Origin: Nereocystis luetkeana
Taxonomy: Eukaryota > Sar > Phaeophyceae > Laminariales > Laminariaceae
Assembly (NCBI GenBank): GCA_031213475.1
Contig: JARUPZ010000030.1
Span: 6,565,661-6,629,660, forward strand
Direction of reading: 5' to 3'
DNA length: 64,000 nucleotides
Positions 1 through 13,200 of the stretch are shown here, one piece after another. Positions within the stretch are counted from its first letter, which is position 1. Each line of letters opens with the position of its first letter. The notes under the pieces are model-generated. The model ran no database searches. It was not told the DNA's origin and worked only from the letters and a program-made list of their open reading frames with translations. Made by a program: the position numbers and the translations under genes.

Positions 1-1014
1 GCATCGCAGCAACCGAATGACGAATGATTGGGCTAGAAGTACAGCAAGCAGTACTTCTCTAAGGCTCGAAGTACAGCACGCAGTACTTCCCTAACAGTTC
101 GTAGCGCAGTGCAGGGGAGAGGTGTGGGTGGAGCCCTCAAAGGTCAACAATTTCCTTACATCCCCAGAGGCTTCTATTTATAGACCTATTATTAATAATA
201 GACGTAGGGGTCTAGGGGAAGAAAGTGGATACCGCGCATATTGAAGTTCAGCAGCAGTAAAATACGAGCTCAAGCTGCTGGCATGCTGACTCTACTTCTA
301 CCCAATGACGCGGACAAGGGCTTCGGTACCGATCGCCCTCTCTGCTGTGCAGCAGTACGGGGGCAGTATGCAATACCGGTGTATGACATGCCAGATAGTG
401 CATCATGCACCAGTACAGGTATGACATGATGTCTCGCACGTCGCACAGGCGTGAAGTCTACATTTGTTTTGAAATCAACATGGTACGTACCATCGTTTCT
501 TTACGCGTCGTGCGTCGAAACATGGAAACATCGATACCCTGCCTGACCGAAATAGCAACTATGCCAACAAGAAACTTCAAAAAATAACTTTGATAAATAG
601 GTTCCTATACGAAAAAATGAATAACTGGTGTGCAAACATCACTGAACATTATAAATAGTTGTCAACTGCTGTCGGCAAATGGTTGAAGAACTTGAATATT
701 TTCATTTTTTTTGACGTTCGAAGTCCATGATTCCAGCAGCAGTAGACGGCAGTCTGGGTAGCAAGGTACCAGGCGGATTGGCAGGGAGAACCTGGCTATA
801 CTACTCGTACCACAAGCTGCTGCCGCCACCTAGAAGGTGCTTTGGGCTTTGGTCTGCCTGTTATTTCCCCTTTGTTATTTTTCCTTGTTACTTTCTCCTT
901 GGGTCTTTGTCTTACTCTGTTCACAAGCAGTGGTGTTTTTTGTTATTTCTTCTTTTTTCCAGCTCGTTCTTTTTCAAGTGTAGGTCACCTCGCCTGCGGG
1001 GGGGGGGGCACGAC

Positions 1015-1332
1015 AGATTGTTTCTCTTAGATTTTGCTTTCATTTTTCTTCTTCTTTTTCGACTTGTCTACCTTGTTTTTGTTTTCTCTTTGATTGTTTC
1101 TTTTCGTTTCACTATTTCATAGATTGCGTATGTCGTGCCTGTCGTATCTAGTATGATGACATGGCTTTGCATTGCCCACTGCAGTTCACACTGCACACGT
1201 GGCAACGTAGTATCTCTGTGGCGTAGCTTTGTGACCACAGAACTTGTATCTCTTCTAGGATGGAAGAATCGGCACGGACACTGGTTGTGCTGGATGTCGA
1301 CGGGTAGAAAGAACGGTTTAATGTGAAGAACA
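1015..1332 (-). repeat. Dispersed repeat R, copy 2
   Basis: Reverse complement of 60398-60770, including the T-rich (A-rich in sense) tail and the G-run. Followed by a CA repeat at 1330-1354. Confidence 0.78.
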
Positions 1333-1400
1333 CACACACACACACACACACACAGCAGGATGTAAATAGATACTGGTACCAGGTAAATAGCAACAGGCTA

Positions 1401-1493
1401 TTAACCCTTTTAGAACCGCAGTCCCGTTCTGGGGACAATCCAGTCAAATTTCAAGTAATTTTGTCCCCAAACGGGACTGCGGTTCTAAAGGTG
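1401..1493 (+). mobile_element. TTAA-flanked MITE (family B, piggyBac-like)
   Basis: TTAACCCTTTTAGAACCGCA opens an almost perfect inverted repeat (the AGTCCCGTT.TGGGGACAA arm against TTGTCCCCAAACGGGACT). The right TTAA is lost in this copy. Confidence 0.8.
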
Positions 1494-1833
1494 GGAGTGG
1501 GGGTGGTGGGGTCCCACTTAGCTACCCAACCCTAACCAACCGCCGATACCCGCACCCGCATCCGCCACGTACAGCAAGTATTTATTTATTTTTCATCACT
1601 TTTACTTTCCGGCCTACTGGTACCTCGTACCTGGTATTAATAGGAGGTTCTACGAGTAGGTTTAGAAGTCTGGGAGAAGGGATCTTTAGGGATGTTTTTT
1701 ACTTGAAAAATGTGTAGCGTGGTCTGCACTTCGGAATCGTCGTACGCATCTGAGAATTTTCCTGGTTCGATGCAAACTCGGCGTAGCCTCGTTTATGGCG
1801 ACTTTTGGCCCGTTCCGGCTGCGGTTTGGGGTC

Positions 1834-1858
1834 AGGGTTAGGGTTAGGGTTAGGGTTA
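1834..1858 (+). repeat. Interstitial telomere-type repeat
   Basis: Four consecutive GGGTTA units. TTAGGG is the commonest eukaryotic telomere repeat, also used in brown algae. Confidence 0.85.
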
Positions 1859-1974
1859 AATAGAGTCAAGGGTTGGGTTGGGTCTTCGCCCGTGCCTTGA
1901 TCCCAACAGGAACCAAAACATCCGAACAGCCCACCAACCTAAAGATCCCTTCTCCAAGATTGTTAAAGGTCCTC

Positions 1975-2265
1975 GGTTTTACCCTCGACGACCTTCTGGA
2001 CAAGCCGTGATCACAGGTGTCGTCCCTTCTCCCCCCCGGTACGTGCCTTTATTTTTTTGTCGCGCGTAGGGTTCAGCATTCCCACTGCTCGTCGATGTTC
2101 ATCGAATGTAGCTAACTCACGCTCTCGCGCTTTTCCGCTAATCAATTTCTTCATGCAAGAAAAAGTCCCTGCGAGCATGTGCACTCGGTGAGACTTGAAC
2201 CCACGAAATTGATCTTGATAGGCACGCGGACCACCTACCAAGCCACCGGGGACGCCGGTATGTAG
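1975..2265 (-). mobile_element. SINE with a different tRNA-like head, minus strand
   Basis: On the minus strand the head has an A-box-like TGGCTTGGTAGG and a B-box-like GGTTCAAGTCTC, with a T-arm GTGGG/CTCAC. The body keeps ACATCGACGAGC, AAAGGCACGTACCG and GGGGGAGAAGG of the main family, so the same body appears to be joined to another tRNA head. Confidence 0.6.
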
Positions 2266-3044
2266 GGTTGTGACTTATTATTAGCAGGATCTCACGACTG
2301 GCTATTAATCGCTAGGCGGCAAAGCCGACTGGCCGGCTTGTGACTAAAGTCAGGTGAGCGAAGCGAGCAGCATCAGCCCCCCCCCCCGGCCTGGCCCGCC
2401 GGAAGCGCCCCCGGAGGGCCCGCTGGAGGCGCCTGCCTCTGGAGGACCCTGCCCTGCTGGAGGCGAACTCGTCTACGTACACGATTTTTGCCTTCATTTT
2501 ACCCAGCAGGCCTACTCGTACGAATAAGTTGTATTATAGTTGTATTCGTATTTACAGTTTAATGAAAAACTAAAAATGCACGTCAGCTGTGAGTTCAACC
2601 GATCGGTCGATACTCAACTTTGCAATCTACGTTTGATTTTTTTTTGTAGTTTCACAAGTAGATACATACCAGGTCTATATTAGACAAAATACGCCGGCTC
2701 TACCTGGCACCTGGTACAGCACGAAGAACTGGTTGGACCCGTCATGGTAGTGAAGCCCTTTTTTTTTGGCGCTCCTACAGTTTCGTGAAACGCGTGCATC
2801 CACAACAACAGCAAGTTAAGCCACCCAATTGAAAGACACCAATTTGGCGTCGAGGCGCAATGCTGGATTTTGTGAGCACAAACCTGCCGTATATTGTTAT
2901 AGAGCAGGTTCTTATTTATCTGGGCCTGCTTCAAGAGGTGGCTGCGTTTCCTAAAAGTCACTCAAGTTACTACTCGTATCTCTATTGATAGGAATACCAC
3001 ACCCCCCGGACGAATTCCAGACCCGGGATCCTCGAAAACATGCC

Positions 3045-3141
3045 TTAACCCTTTTAGAACTGCAGTCTCATTTTGGGGACAATCCAGTCAAATTTGAAGT
3101 AGTGTGTCCCCAAATCGGGACTGCGGTACTAAAAGGGTTAA
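3045..3141 (+). mobile_element. TTAA-flanked MITE (family B)
   Basis: Both flanks are intact: TTAACCCTTTTAGAAC on the left and TACTAAAAGGGTTAA on the right, 97 bp in all. Confidence 0.88.
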
Positions 3142-6100
3142 GGGGTACACGCAACGAAAATGGTGGCTTTGGAAATATCTCGTCGAGAAGGTTGCATATC
3201 ATAGACGCATCGGTTGTCGTATTCAGTACGCCCTCACCGTCGTCGAGAAACCCAGTTTTTTTTTTTAAATTACCGTAGGGGGTGTGCTATCTTACAGTAA
3301 GTGTTCCACGGTATATACTCGTATCTCTACAGCAGTAGTAGCAGCAACCCACGCCCCAACGGCGGCGTACGTTACGTTCCCTACGTAAGTATCTATTATT
3401 AATAGTAGTGTGCACGCTGTTCGCTTCTTTTTCGTATCTTGGCATTCCCGATCTTATTGCCCAAATCTTATTGGCCAATGTGAGCTGTGTTTATTACACC
3501 GAATTTCTTACTTTCGACGAGAACCGAGGCTCAATTTCTTCAACAGCGGCGTGACCTTTCTTACGTACGGGTCTTGCACTACAGCAGTCTGTATGCCATC
3601 CCGTTGGAGAACAAAAGGCCTACCTGGTAGACCTTTTGGGAGCTACATGTCACTATTAATCGTAGTCACTACCAGGTACACGATATCACTGCCCGCAGTG
3701 ATTCGCGGAGGAAAGCTGTACCCCGCAGGCAACAAGCCTTCCTACTTACAAGTAGCGAAACCCAATTACTGCAGGTCGGATAGTCGGCACCTTCGGAAAA
3801 TGACTGACTTGAGGCTGCGGTGGAACTTGTCCACCCCCATCTCCGGGTGTCCGGGTGACTCTAATGTCTCGTTATTTTTTCGGCACAGTTATTAGTAGTT
3901 AACGCCGCAATGCTGGCAAGCTTCCTTTGGACCTTTGGTTGATTCGCGCCCTAGCAGAGAGCGGGTGTGGAAGCTTGGTGTCGCATCTACTCTGTGACAG
4001 GCTTGTGCATGGTCCGGTCAACCGTCGTAATACTACATGTGCAGCAGCTTGTGATTCTCTCGAGATTGACAGCCCGCAGGTTCTCCACGGAGGTCTACAC
4101 CTAGATTTTGGGGTGCTGCAGTGGTCGAAATTGGTCGAAATTCGGAAGCCACAAAATGATGAAAGAAAAAACTAGCCCTAATAAGTGAAGGTTCAAATTT
4201 GCACTCCACCTGCAAACTGCTAGAGCTCTCCGCAAGCAACCACAGCTCACGAAAATGAATTGAGGCACGCTCTTTGTGGGGTGTGTGAGGGCGTCAGGTG
4301 CACCAGGAAGCAGTCGTAAACAACCAGAAACGACTCGCGAGGTGTCTCCGTGACCTCGAAATTGCGAGCCAGCATCACAAAAATGTCCCGAAATCGCTAA
4401 ATATTTCGTTCCACGCGCTGGCAGTTGGTACCGCCGTAGCTATAGATGTTAACTCTTCTCCATAGGATAAACGGATGCCACCAAAAGTTTGCTGGCTTCC
4501 TCGCGGATGGGTTGAACTTGTAATGTGCTATTGTGGTGGTAAAGCAGTAGGGCTGCTGCTGCGCGCTCACACCAAACTCGTCAGTGTTTTGGCCCCTTCG
4601 CTTTTACTGTGCCCCAAAACGGTCTAAACTACTACTATATAGAGCAGTATTGCCTTACTGCTGTATCACCTGGTAGCAGTAATATCGTGATGTACTACAT
4701 GCTGGTACCAGTCAACACTCTGACCGAGATTATAAGGATCGTTTTGTACCAGTTTTAGAATACGAACGTAGATTATATTCCCGTCGAAAGGGGTACCTGG
4801 TATGATCTTTCGTACGACACAAACCGGAGGCCGCGTTGGGTCGAAATCGAATTATTAAGGCTGCTGTGTTGTTTTACGTTATGTGTTTATACAGCAGTAC
4901 AGCAGCAAAACACCCATGTATATACCTTCGAGTCAGCGGCGTAGTTTTTGGCTACCAGCAGGCCACAGGGTAAAGAGCCTAGGTGGCAAGTACTATTAAT
5001 ATTACTAGTAATAGGTACAGTACCGGTAGATACGATAGATAGGTCAACATGCTTTCAGAGCCCAGAGGTCGCCAATCAGCAGCATCATGACGGCCTCCTA
5101 GAATTACCAGTATGGTTTTTACATGTCATTCGTAGCACCTATAAATAGGCCCTACGACCCCCATGGTAGCTGATACTAATAATAATTTCGTGCACGGCAA
5201 CACGCCAACTACCCGTACATCGTATAGCAGCAGCACATGCTCGTATGACATACTGGTAGTACTTCTCCCCCAATGCCTTGAGTTCCTTACTACAGTTCCT
5301 GAAGCCAGGCGCGTTCCTCGTGATCTCTTCGGAACAAGCACCAGGTACGGGGTACGTACTGCTGTGCTGGGTGCTGGCACGTACGAATGCATGTCTCGTC
5401 GAAGTTGGTCGCAGTGTTAAAGGCGAGATTCGCGCCAATTGTGCCAACACAAGTTCACGTTAAATGTCGCAACTTGAAAACACAACCAGGTTCGTGTAAT
5501 CATACATAGAAGTATATACCAAGTACCTGGTATGCATATATGACACCAGGCACCTGGTAGCAAGTATTATATGTTACCGGTACATGACGTTAAAATGTGT
5601 GCCGCAACGGCTGGTGTATGTATGTATATATGAATACATGGTGGATTGGTCTGAACACGCACTGCAGACGGCAGCAGTGGCGGCAGCTCCTCCTGTACAT
5701 GACTTACGTAAAATTATCTGCAGCATATTGATATTTTATACCAGGTACAGTACAATATAAATATTATAACAGTATTGGTATGTACAGCAGTACCAGGTAT
5801 GAAATGTGTTAATGGTATGAATAATTGGAACGATTAATGTTGATGTACGATGTAACAGACTATTGGTGCTGTTACAAGTAAATCTATAGCACCGCTTCTG
5901 ACTAGTGTAGTGTCAACAGACGCCCGAAATGAAAACTGAGGCCAGCACGGCTAAACTACTCCCGTTGCCACAGACAGGGACGGCCCTATGCATGTAGATA
6001 ATATGTATAGATGCCTTCGGAAGTTTCACTTGTCCGTTGTCGGGAAACCCAGCAATACACGAAGGCTTCAAGAATCAAACAGCCCCCTTTACTTTTCGCT

Positions 6101-6510
6101 CGCTTAAATTCCATGGATTTTGGCTAGGAACACAAAGACAGCACCGGCACGAGTACTCGCATACTAGAGATGAAGGTTTTTCAAGTTTGCTTCCGTTTTC
6201 GTGTGTGTGCAGCAGTGCCTCGCGGATTCAGCTGCCCGGTAGTGTGACCACACAACTCTCATTAGTAGAGCGGTCCAGGCCAAGCAGGGCATCAGTTCCC
6301 CCCTTGGACTCGAGCGAACTTGATAATATTAATAGGACGCTGTTGCATTTTTTTGCAGACAATTTGCAACTCTTATTTAAAAACCAGGTCATAACCATCG
6401 CCTGTTTTTGCGCGACCTCCTTTTGTACCGCTGCTCGCGACCTTCTGCTCCGGCTCCCTGGCATCCACCACCTCGCGGCGTCCCGTTGGACGGCGCAAGG
6501 CCCCCCAAAC

Positions 6511-7230
6511 ATGTCGGACACCAGCGGCTGCGAATCAGGAGGACTGCCGAAGAAGAAGAGTTTCTCCTCGCGAATCACCAAGAAGCTGCATAACCCTTTC
6601 AAGCGGAGCAACTCAAGCTCCAGCAGCGATGACGACGAGAGCACCAAGTCGCCTGGGTCTGTGAAGTCTCGCAAGTCGAAGCCCAGCTTCATGCCCTCCA
6701 TGCCCATCAAGTTCTCCTCTTCTTCCCCCAGCAGTCCCGACAGCTCTGGCCCGGCCAACAGAGGGGTAACCCGGGGGGAGGCTGAACATGCCGTGGGGCC
6801 GCCCCCCCCCATCCCTCCGCGTCGGTCTGCAGCGGTGGCGTCCCCTGTGGCTGCTGGTGCTTCTGCGTCGGGAGCACCAGCCGCACCGGCAGTATCGCCG
6901 GCACGAGCAACCAGGGCCCCTGCAGGCACCACGGATACCCTCCCGTCCCAATCAGCGATGAAGCCCGCCGCCAACGCTACTGCCGCCGCTGCTGCTTCTG
7001 CTGCTACTTCTGCTGCTACTGCTGCTGCTGCTACTGCTGCTGGGGGCCAAGGATCGGGTAATGTCCCCGCGGGAGGGGCCGCTGCTGCCGCCGCCCCTAT
7101 GCCTCCGCCTCCGAGGACGGTGGCTGGCGGGCCTGTCTATGGGGCTCCATCGATCGTCATGATGGGGGTCAAGGGTGACTCGGACGCGGCCATGCTCAAC
7201 CTCAGAACGAGAGGCTTCGTTGTGCACTTG
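6511..7230 (+). CDS. Fusion gene exon 1: disordered N-terminus
   Basis: This exon encodes residues 1-240, ends in phase 0 and has donor GTGAGG at 7231. It carries a basic patch (KKKSFSSRITKK...), long Ser/Asp runs, a proline-rich PPPPIPPRR stretch that could bind SH3-type domains, and alanine runs encoded by GCT/GCC repeats. No folded domain is recognised. The opposite strand is also open for 248 codons here, which is a composition artefact. The true 5' end of the transcript is not visible. Confidence 0.75.
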
Positions 7231-10200
7231 GTGAGGAAGTTTGTTGTGTTGTGCTTGGGGGTGTGGTCGTGTGTGTGTGTGTGTTTTTATTTTTGCATGG
7301 TTTCGTGTGACATGACGGTATCGTGCTTGGTGGGCTCGTTTGGAGCGCGTTGGTGAGTGGGTTGGTGGGGTAGGTTTGGTTTATCATGAGTTGATGCTTG
7401 CTTGAGCTCTCGCAGGTTTTGGCTTTGCGCGTATGAGGTTGCTTACGGCAGGGCCTTTTTTTTTTCGTTCCTCCGTTTTTTTCGTATGTATATATTCGTT
7501 CGTTTCTTTACCCTTTTAGAACTGCAGTCCCGTTTTGGGGACAAAGCAGTCGAAAAAGGGTTGTGAAGACTGTGATTGGATGATACCGCTTTTGTTAAGC
7601 GTCTTTTGCACGACCAACGAGAAACAGTAGTACGTATACTTACAAAACGCCCTTGTCTGCTGTACAGCTACTGGAATATAGAGAGCGAGTTGGAATTATT
7701 TATAGTCCTGATAGATCTTAATAAATGAGCATTGATTTTTTATGCCAAGGCGTCATTCGAATGAAGCCGGAACATGAACCAAAAACGTATAGACATGTCT
7801 GCGGTTCCTCTTTGTTCTTGACTCATAGTGTAGTAGTGTAGTACAGGGTGAGTTTTCAATAAACTCCAGCCGTGGCATAGGGATCAATCATGTTTCCAAA
7901 TTGCGTCACGGCGATATTTCAATGAAACCTTCACATTGCAGTAGGGGCTACCCCGACGTAAGGGAGGAGGTGTGGTACAGACCGAAAACACCTCTCTTTA
8001 CTAGCCTTCTCTCTGATGCACAGTGGAAATGTACAGCTTTTCGAGTGTGGGCGGGTTCAGCCGATTTGCCCTGTCTTTGTTAGCTGTACTACTCTCTTGG
8101 CGTGTCCTCTCGTAGGTCGGGGTACCATACCACTGCTGTATCCAGAAACGTGCATACCCGCCTGCAACTCATCTTTCTCGTCTCACAATCCGCCCTCCAC
8201 CGGCGCTTGTCAGGCCATGCTCCACGAGGATGTGGTGCCTCCGACGATGACGATGGTGCTGGGCCTGGGGCCTAAGCTCATGGTCAAATCTGCCGTGGAA
8301 CAGAACCTGCCGACCAGGGCTAGGGGGGATTACACGTCGGGCGAGGTGTCGCAGCTTTGCGCCGACGCGGTCCATGTCATTATGCGCTCCGGCGTCTTGT
8401 ATGCTGAGGTGATAACCGCTCATAGCCGCTGGTAGGGTGACGTGGGGGCGTGTGATGGGATCATGTATCATTGTGGTTGGTTGTCGCCTCGTTGTGATTG
8501 GTTCGTGCCTCGTTGTGATTGGTTCGTGCCTCGTTGTGATTGGTTCGTGCCTTTTTGTGAATGATGCACGGCTCGTCGAGATTGGTCCGTGTTTTTTTCT
8601 GGCTGCTGTTTTGCCCTGGTGTGATTGGTACGATATGTCTTGCTGTTTCTGGGTATTGCGATGTTGTGATGGATAAATGCGTTTCTGTGAAGGAGTGATG
8701 TCTTCATGCGTGTTGCTGAGTGGTGTATGCCTGGTTGTTATTGATCCACGCCCCGTTGCAGTTGGTCCGCACGAATACGGCGGAGCGTTGCCGGCATCTC
8801 CAACATTATGTCCTCCCACCCAGTAGTAGAACACTGGAGGCGTTACTGTCAGGGTGTCAAATGTGTTCTTGTAGAGAAGTTTTTGATGTGTGCCAAGAAG
8901 TTGTTTTTTTATCGCGCTGGCTGGGTCGCCGATATTGCTTTCTCAACTGCTGTATACCTGTTGCAGATTGGACGTGGAAGCGTTTGTACGTGTCTTTCTC
9001 ACGTCAACTCGTCGCTATACCGTAATCTGCGGTCACGACACAGACATGCTCCAAACATCCTGATACGGAGTGGAGGGAAAGAAAACACAATCCAAATAAT
9101 GTTGCCGATGAAGCATTGACCCGTTCTGGCCTCAAGGACTGCACTCCCATCGTGGAGACAACACACGTGGAATTAGAGCCGGATTTACAGGAAGGCACAT
9201 GTACCGTGCAGTACTAAAATACTGGATGCTCGTTTAACTCTCAGAGCCTGTCATGATGTGCGTGCTTGGTATGCTTTATTTGATTTGGGCGTGTACAGAT
9301 GACCCTTCTGCACGACAAGGCGGCGCTGGAAGGGGTGGCGAATGCGGGCTACAAGGAGGCCCCGGCCGCGGTCAACTCGTACTTCGGACCCTACGTTGGG
9401 ATGTACTTCGAGTGGTTGGGGTTCTACACCAAGTGAGAGAGAGAAGTTATTTTATGCAACGGAATAGGCGACGGAAGGAATGGATATAACGAATAAGAGC
9501 AGCGTGTAGACGTGTCCCTCCTTGCTTCTTGTTTCATTTTTCGCCGGGGGTGAAGGTGATGTGACGCAGTCCGTGTGTTGGGCTTTGCTTCTGGCTTCGT
9601 GTGTCCTTCCGCCGACGGACCAAGCTTCGGAATGGATGGATTGCAGGAGAGCACCGTCTAGGCGTGTCCTTTGTTGCGTGTTGTTTGCGTCTGCCCGTGG
9701 GGAGGGAGGCGACGCAGTCAGCTTGTTAGGCTGTGTGTTCTGCCTTGGAGTGGAGGCTGTAGCAGTCAACGTCTTAGGCTGTGCTTCTGCCTCGAAGTGG
9801 AGACTGTAGCAGTCAGTGCTGGTTTTGCTCCTGCCATGGGGGGGAAGCCGACGCAGTCAGTGTTGCTTTAGGCCGCGAGAGTCGTGGGCGACTCGACTTA
9901 CTGACGCCTGTGGATGGTGTTTGCTGTCAACGTTGTCTCCGTTTTGTTGGTGAACGAAGCAGCCTCTATATGGCGCACGCATTGTACGATTTTGTTGCGA
10001 GCGAACGCGACTATCCAATTTACCCGCAGCCTAAAAAATGTAGGGTGCTCTTCTTAAATTGCAGTAGCATACCAAGCACGTGGGCACGTGTGTACATACT
10101 ACTGTAGATTCCGTCCGTCCTCCGACCGCCATGTCTAGTTTCGAATACTTACACTGTGGTTGAAAAAAACTTCCGGGTTTTCAAGCAGGCAGCAAAACAG

Positions 10201-13200
10201 CTGAATAGCAGTAGAAGTCACCCAAGCAAACGGCAGAGCAGCAGAACAGTAATCGCCCACCCAAACGCATGCTAGAATGTGTATGTCGTGCCTGTCGTAT
10301 CCAGTACGATGACATGGCCTTGCATTGTCTACTCTCCTTACTGCATTGCAGTGTGCTGCAGTAGAGTACGAGTATATGTGTCGTGATTTTTACCACAGAG
10401 CTTGCACCTCTCAAGGATGAAGAAGCGGCACGGGTGCTGGGTGTGCTGGATGCCTACGGGTAGAAAGGACGGTTTCATGTAGAGAACGCACACCAGTACG
10501 TCTGTATGTATGCGTGATACTTTTTTTGGAGCCCGACTTGCACCTCTGTCAACCATTGCAGCAACACACGCAAGTTGACGACAGTCCCAAAATATCCTGC
10601 TGCGCGAGTAGCTAGGGACAGCTATATTGCTGTATACCTTTTTTGTAGACAGTAGGTATTATAGGTAATGTTTTCAGAGGGGTACAGCAGGGCAAAAATG
10701 GCCGAACATTAATGATAAGAGTCACCCAACGCCCATTCCCCAACCACCCACCACACACACACACCAACCGCTACGTTCACCGTAACCGCGATGGTGACCA
10801 ATCAGAGCCCTTGTGGTCCCCACGATCGGAGGGCTGTTCCTGTTCTTGGACCAGTGGAGGGCTGGCTCGCCGGATAGCCTGCTGCTGCCCATATATTGCG
10901 TTCTGATCATGGTGTGGACGGCGTTATTCCTGGACCTGTGGCGGCGGCGCAACAGCTCCATCGCATTCCGGTGGGGCGTGGATGGGGTGGAGGACAGGGA
11001 GCTGATGCGGATTGCGGCACTGAAGGTGCGCTGGATAGTTTTATTGTTGGGCAGTAGAGCTCGTATCTGGTACAGTCAATACCACGCGTTCGAGGAAATG
11101 GTGGGCGCGCATGCTGCCGTGTACGAGACCCCGAGAACTCCTGACTGTAGCCATGTTTTGGTTGGGGTACCAGAGCTCAGTAACAGGTAGAGTTAACCAA
11201 TGATTCGACACGTGGTTGGCGGACACTGCTGTGTACGAGGCAAATGGCCTATTTTAACGCTTCAACAACGGGTGAGTGGGTCTGATTGGCTCAGCCTTAG
11301 CCTTAGCCTTAGGGTTAGCCACGTTCGTATCGTACACCGTATACAGTCACCCTCAACCCTAGATAAGTGCCGAGAATACTCGTAGAGTACCCTCGTACGT
11401 AGACCTTACGGCTTATGTTGTCACTACGAACATTAGTTGACGCAATCTGTGCAAGAGACGAAGGCGAGTGTAGCCCTGAATAGTGAATGAATACGGCCTC
11501 ATTGGGTTGAGGATATAGGGTAAGGTTCAGGGTCAGTCGTGTTCGTAACGTCGACAGTAGCCCACAGCAGTGAGTGTCTGTCAACTATTAGTAGTTTCCG
11601 GAAAAGGTGGTGAACTAAACATTGGTTGATTGTGTGGGGGGAGGGGATAGGGATAGTGCCAACCCCTTCAGAACCGGACTCCAGTTTTAGGGACAACTTG
11701 CTTCAATGTTGACGTCGAGTATGTCGAGTATTTGACATTCGACGGTTCTAAACGGGTTGATGTTATTATTACTCTTACGGGAGACCATAATTAATAGGAC
11801 CTACCTTACACACAAAAAAAACTACCAGGTATATATTTACCTATTTTTACTATTACGGGGGACCATAGTTAATAGGACCCATGGTATACATAAAAACCTA
11901 TATATTTAATCTTTTTTGCTAACAATATTTGGTCCTATTTACTATGGTCCCCCGTAATAGTACTATTAATATTAATATATATATTTCCCTATTTTTACTA
12001 ACAATATTTGGTCCTATTCACTATGATCGCCCGTAATAGTACTATTATTAATAGTAGTTCTATTCGTATCGTCCACAGAGGTCTCCCAACCATTTTGTCG
12101 AAGAGTTGGGGATCACACTGCCCGAAGCGCAAGGAACGTTTAATATTGATACCAGGTCATTTACTACAGCTAGTTATGTTGATATTTCTCTATTGGTATT
12201 ACTATATTGATATTACTCTGTTGATATTACCACCAGGGTACATGAATTTTACTATGCGGATGGTCCTTACACGTTGGGATGGAGGGGTAAGCTCAAGCTA
12301 CCCTCGCGTCGGGTTCGGCTTTGAGCGAAGAGCCTATTACAGCTGTAGTCGGTGATCGGTGATGCAGGGGCGGGGATGAAACCGTTTTTATGTGTGTCGT
12401 CGTGTTGCAGGAGGGAGTGAAACCGTCTTCAGCTTGTTGCGGCGTTGCAGAGGTGAAACCGTTTGCTTATTATAGAGAGCCGTGAGGCTGATGCACTGCT
12501 GCAATTTTGTTCCCTGTTGGATGGGATGATGGCTGCTGTTTGTCTAAGGAGTCCCATACCGCGAGAAGCTAAAAGGACGGATGCTGAACCCTTGAGTGTT
12601 GGTTTCTGGTTGGCGATTTGATGCTTGATTGATGACGGATGCTTGATGGATATCGGTGTTTGTAGGTTGGCGCGGCAGGGGTTTCCGTTCTTCGATTTTG
12701 GCTGGCCGTATTTCTACATCTTCCACGCCTCAGGCAGATCATCTACAGATCATACAGATGATACATACCATGCCCATGTAATGATCTAGATCCTCCAAAG
12801 CAGGTTCATTCCCGATATTGTGTTGTCTACCTGATAGCTCATATTGCCGGGCTGGACCCGTATAATTACACGACCCTATGAATAGCACGTTCTTCATGTG
12901 TTGGATCTGTATTGTTTAGTATGCAGATCCTGCACCACCCCTCACAGTGGCAGTTGAGGAACTAGATGTACAGTAGATAGATCATGAGCTGTCCGACGTG
13001 TTGAGTGTTCATGAATCGTTAAGATTAAGTCACAACGTGTGGACCATATGGGCATATGCCACCTTTTCCCGCCGTACACATGCATGCCCCCGTGACTGAC
13101 TTGGTTCGGCTTGGCTTGCTTGTGCTGGTGTGTTTTCTCGGCACGTCGTCTGCCCCTACCTTGTATTCCTACCGCCCGGACCTGCTGGCCACGCTGCTCG

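Larger units (their letters stand above)
1..6510. other. Upstream region without a convincing gene
   Basis: Holds repeat R (1015-1332), family B MITEs (1401, 3045), a telomere-type tract (1834), a minus-strand SINE (1975-2265) and many TACCAGGTA, TACAGCAGTA and ATTAATAGTA words. The in-frame stretch 6037-6510 before the chosen start is probably 5' leader. No promoter element can be assigned. Confidence 0.6.

Noticed and set aside
6037-6510. In-frame upstream ATG extending the fusion protein by 158 residues
   Set aside because: The composition is unlike the following exon and no domain is visible. It is more likely a 5' leader, though transcript data could overturn this.
6228-6974. 248-codon minus-strand ORF
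   Set aside because: It is the antisense of exon 1, kept open by the GC-rich Ala/Ser/Pro composition; it has no domain.
8169-8834. 221-codon minus-strand ORF
   Set aside because: It is the antisense of exon 2 plus the 21-bp repeat, which encodes an EPITTRH-type periodic peptide.
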